DNA from: Chlamydia trachomatis
Lineage (GTDB): Bacteria > Chlamydiota > Chlamydiia > Chlamydiales > 2-12-FULL-49-11
Reading direction: 5' to 3'
Length of the DNA: 7,743 nucleotides
Assembly: GCA_945870925.1 (NCBI GenBank)
Contig: CAMBTZ010000062.1
Coordinates: 1-7,743, forward strand
In this document: piece by piece, positions 6,423 through 7,743 of the stretch
How positions within the stretch are numbered: the stretch's first letter is position 1
How the letters are laid out: each line of letters begins with the position of its first letter
The notes under the pieces: model-generated
Database searches by the model: none
Told to the model about the DNA's origin: nothing
Seen by the model: only the letters and a program-made list of their open reading frames with translations
Position numbers and translations under genes: made by a program

Positions 6423-7743
6423 GTGCCTCAATCTTAGCGTAAACGCCTGTTTTTTTCAATTTTCTTTCAAAATGAAGAACCTTTCCTTTTTTTCCTAAAC
6501 AGTGATAGAAAAGGATTTGTTGTTTTAATAGCTCAATTTGCTCCCATGTAAACGATTGTAATTCCCATCTTTTAAAATGAGAAGGCGAAAGCTTGAGATG
6601 GTGGGCTAGAAGTGAGTGAATAGGGGGATAAGCAAAATCAATTGTTTTTTCAAAATGTTTTTTTGCTGCATCAAAGCCTTCAGTAGCAGAGATAAGGCAC
6701 CCATTTAGAAAAAAGAGAGGTGAGTGTTGTTTTTCCTTACAATCTCTTGGATATTTATCTAAAATTAAAGAGACTCTTCCATAATCTTTTATAAATAAGG
6801 TTCCCCACGCCTTTAATATATCAAATTGCTTTTCATGAGAGGGGAAAAGATGTTCCACTCTATCAAGTATTTCTAGTAAATATTTGGCCTTGGATCTATT
6901 TAAAAGCGAGTAAAGGTAAAAAAAGAGGTGTGTAGGTGATAGGGAGAGGATTTCTTTTGAAGGAAATGTAAAAGGCGTGTGACCTAAAAAAACAAGAGCA
7001 TGAGTGATGTTCTCTTTAAGGAGGGGATTTGTCTCATCTGTTAAAAATTCTTGAAGTGAAATGTGCTTATTAAGCCAAAAAGCGAGTTGAATAGCCATGT
7101 ATCTATATAATTCAGGTAAATTGTGTACCGATTTTGGCTCATGGATAAAAGGTGGTTTTTCAGCTGACTTTAATAATGTATGAATAAGTGAGTGAGTCTC
7201 TCTATTAGCTAGTAAATGGGGAAGTCTATTGAGTGTGAGTAGGGCAAAATGATAGACTGCTAGGCGGTCATTTTTAGCACTTTCGTGAAGTCTAAAATGT
7301 ATGCGTTCTTCAATAGGATGGATGAGGGGGTGGTTTTTAAATTTTCTTATACCCATTTCAAGACATTTAAGCTCTTCTTCTAAATCACCCATTTTTCTAT
7401 AAACAAGAGATTTTCCAAGGTGTTCTAAGGGTTCACTAGGAGTGTTATGGAGAAGTTCAAAGGTTGTAAGTGCTTCTTCAAATAGAGCACTACGAGATGT
7501 CGGGTTTTTCTCATTTTTTGATTTTTCTAAAAGGGTAATTCCTATTCTGAAAGTAGCCTCCCTTCCTTCACTTCTTCCTGAGAATGATTTTGAAATTTTT
7601 TCATACTCAATAAGGGCTTGTTGGAAGTTTTTGGAAGCTAAAAATGCGTCGGGTATAGATAAACAATTCACCATTGCATGGGGGCTTCCGATAAATATTT
7701 TAAAATCTTCCAAAGTAAAATCCATGTCCTCGACAAGTAGACC
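6412..7743 (-). CDS. pknD: PknD-like serine/threonine kinase, C-terminal part (partial)
   Basis: The frame is open through the right edge: the last six codons read GLLVED before the first Met, so the ATG at 7725 is probably internal. 443 residues are visible. The segment after DFKIFIGSPHAMVNCL looks like the end of a beta-sandwich domain. Helical, TPR-like repeats follow: DAFLASKNFQQALIEYEKI (32-50), EALTTFELL (90-98) and LGKSLVYRKMGDLEEELKCL (109-128), then a long helical region ending in SFTWEQIELLKQQILFY. No kinase motifs are visible, as expected if the kinase domain lies off the window. The assignment rests on resemblance to the C-terminal half of chlamydial PknD (about 930 residues) and on its place immediately before valS, as in Chlamydia. 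In C. pneumoniae, PknD phosphorylates the type III component CdsD. If the off-window part lacks a kinase domain, this would be a stand-alone TPR protein. Its TAA overlaps the valS start. Confidence 0.7.
   Translation of the reverse strand, partial: GLLVEDMDFTLEDFKIFIGSPHAMVNCLSIPDAFLASKNFQQALIEYEKISKSFSGRSEGREATFRIGITLLEKSKNEKNPTSRSALFEEALTTFELLHNTPSEPLEHLGKSLVYRKMGDLEEELKCLEMGIRKFKNHPLIHPIEERIHFRLHESAKNDRLAVYHFALLTLNRLPHLLANRETHSLIHTLLKSAEKPPFIHEPKSVHNLPELYRYMAIQLAFWLNKHISLQEFLTDETNPLLKENITHALVFLGHTPFTFPSKEILSLSPTHLFFYLYSLLNRSKAKYLLEILDRVEHLFPSHEKQFDILKAWGTLFIKDYGRVSLILDKYPRDCKEKQHSPLFFLNGCLISATEGFDAAKKHFEKTIDFAYPPIHSLLAHHLKLSPSHFKRWELQSFTWEQIELLKQQILFYHCLGKKGKVLHFERKLKKTGVYAKIEAHEY

Noticed and set aside
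6423..6431. TTG start for valS adding three residues
   Set aside because: ATG 6422 is a stronger start codon with GAGG just upstream; the extra residues match nothing in the family.
7723..7725. ATG 7725 as the true start of the TPR-like protein
   Set aside because: The frame stays open to the window edge, and the residues after it look like the inside of a folded domain. The GAGG before it is only 2 bases from the ATG, too close to be convincing.

Overview
The window most likely comes from the phylum Chlamydiota, probably an environmental (amoeba- or arthropod-associated) lineage rather than the genus Chlamydia. The DNA is AT-rich. The main evidence is a valyl-tRNA synthetase whose wording matches chlamydial ValS in several places (for example the ALVNT.QD stretch after the HMGH motif). 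Directly upstream of it is the C-terminal half of a protein resembling chlamydial PknD, and the pknD-valS pair is a known chlamydial gene order. The organism is inferred from remembered family sequences, not from a search.

Layout. Positions 1-876 (+) hold the 3' part of a sodium:alanine/glycine symporter (AGCS family). It converges on, and overlaps by 11 bases, a minus-strand gene (866-1882) for a predicted outer-membrane beta-barrel of the MetA-like/'transporter' type with a C-terminal Phe. A 59-base divergent intergenic region (1883-1941) separates that gene from a plus-strand gene (1942-2253) for an unrecognised 103-residue, Gln-rich, helical protein. The rest of the window is one tightly packed minus-strand operon, read right to left: pknD (3' part, 7743-6412), valS (6422-3585) and an effector-like gene (3584-2277). 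The operon ends at a probable intrinsic terminator (2236-2265) that lies partly inside the 3' end of the small plus-strand gene.

The most notable gene is 2277-3584. Its 435-residue product carries the H-(18 residues)-D ... Q-(5 residues)-C arrangement of clan CE enzymes, with the same His-to-acid (19) and Gln-to-Cys (6) spacings as YopJ. The residues after the Cys are also YopJ-like, as is the basic C-terminal helix. It is therefore a candidate type III-secreted YopJ/C55-type acetyltransferase or Ulp/deubiquitinase-type protease. Its reading frame starts with GTG immediately after the valS TAA and in the same frame, so it probably depends on translational coupling to valS. A PknD-like kinase, a housekeeping synthetase and a putative host-modifying enzyme would thus be co-transcribed.

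No rRNA, tRNA, CRISPR array, insertion sequence or long repeat was seen. No gene-free stretch exceeds about 60 bases.
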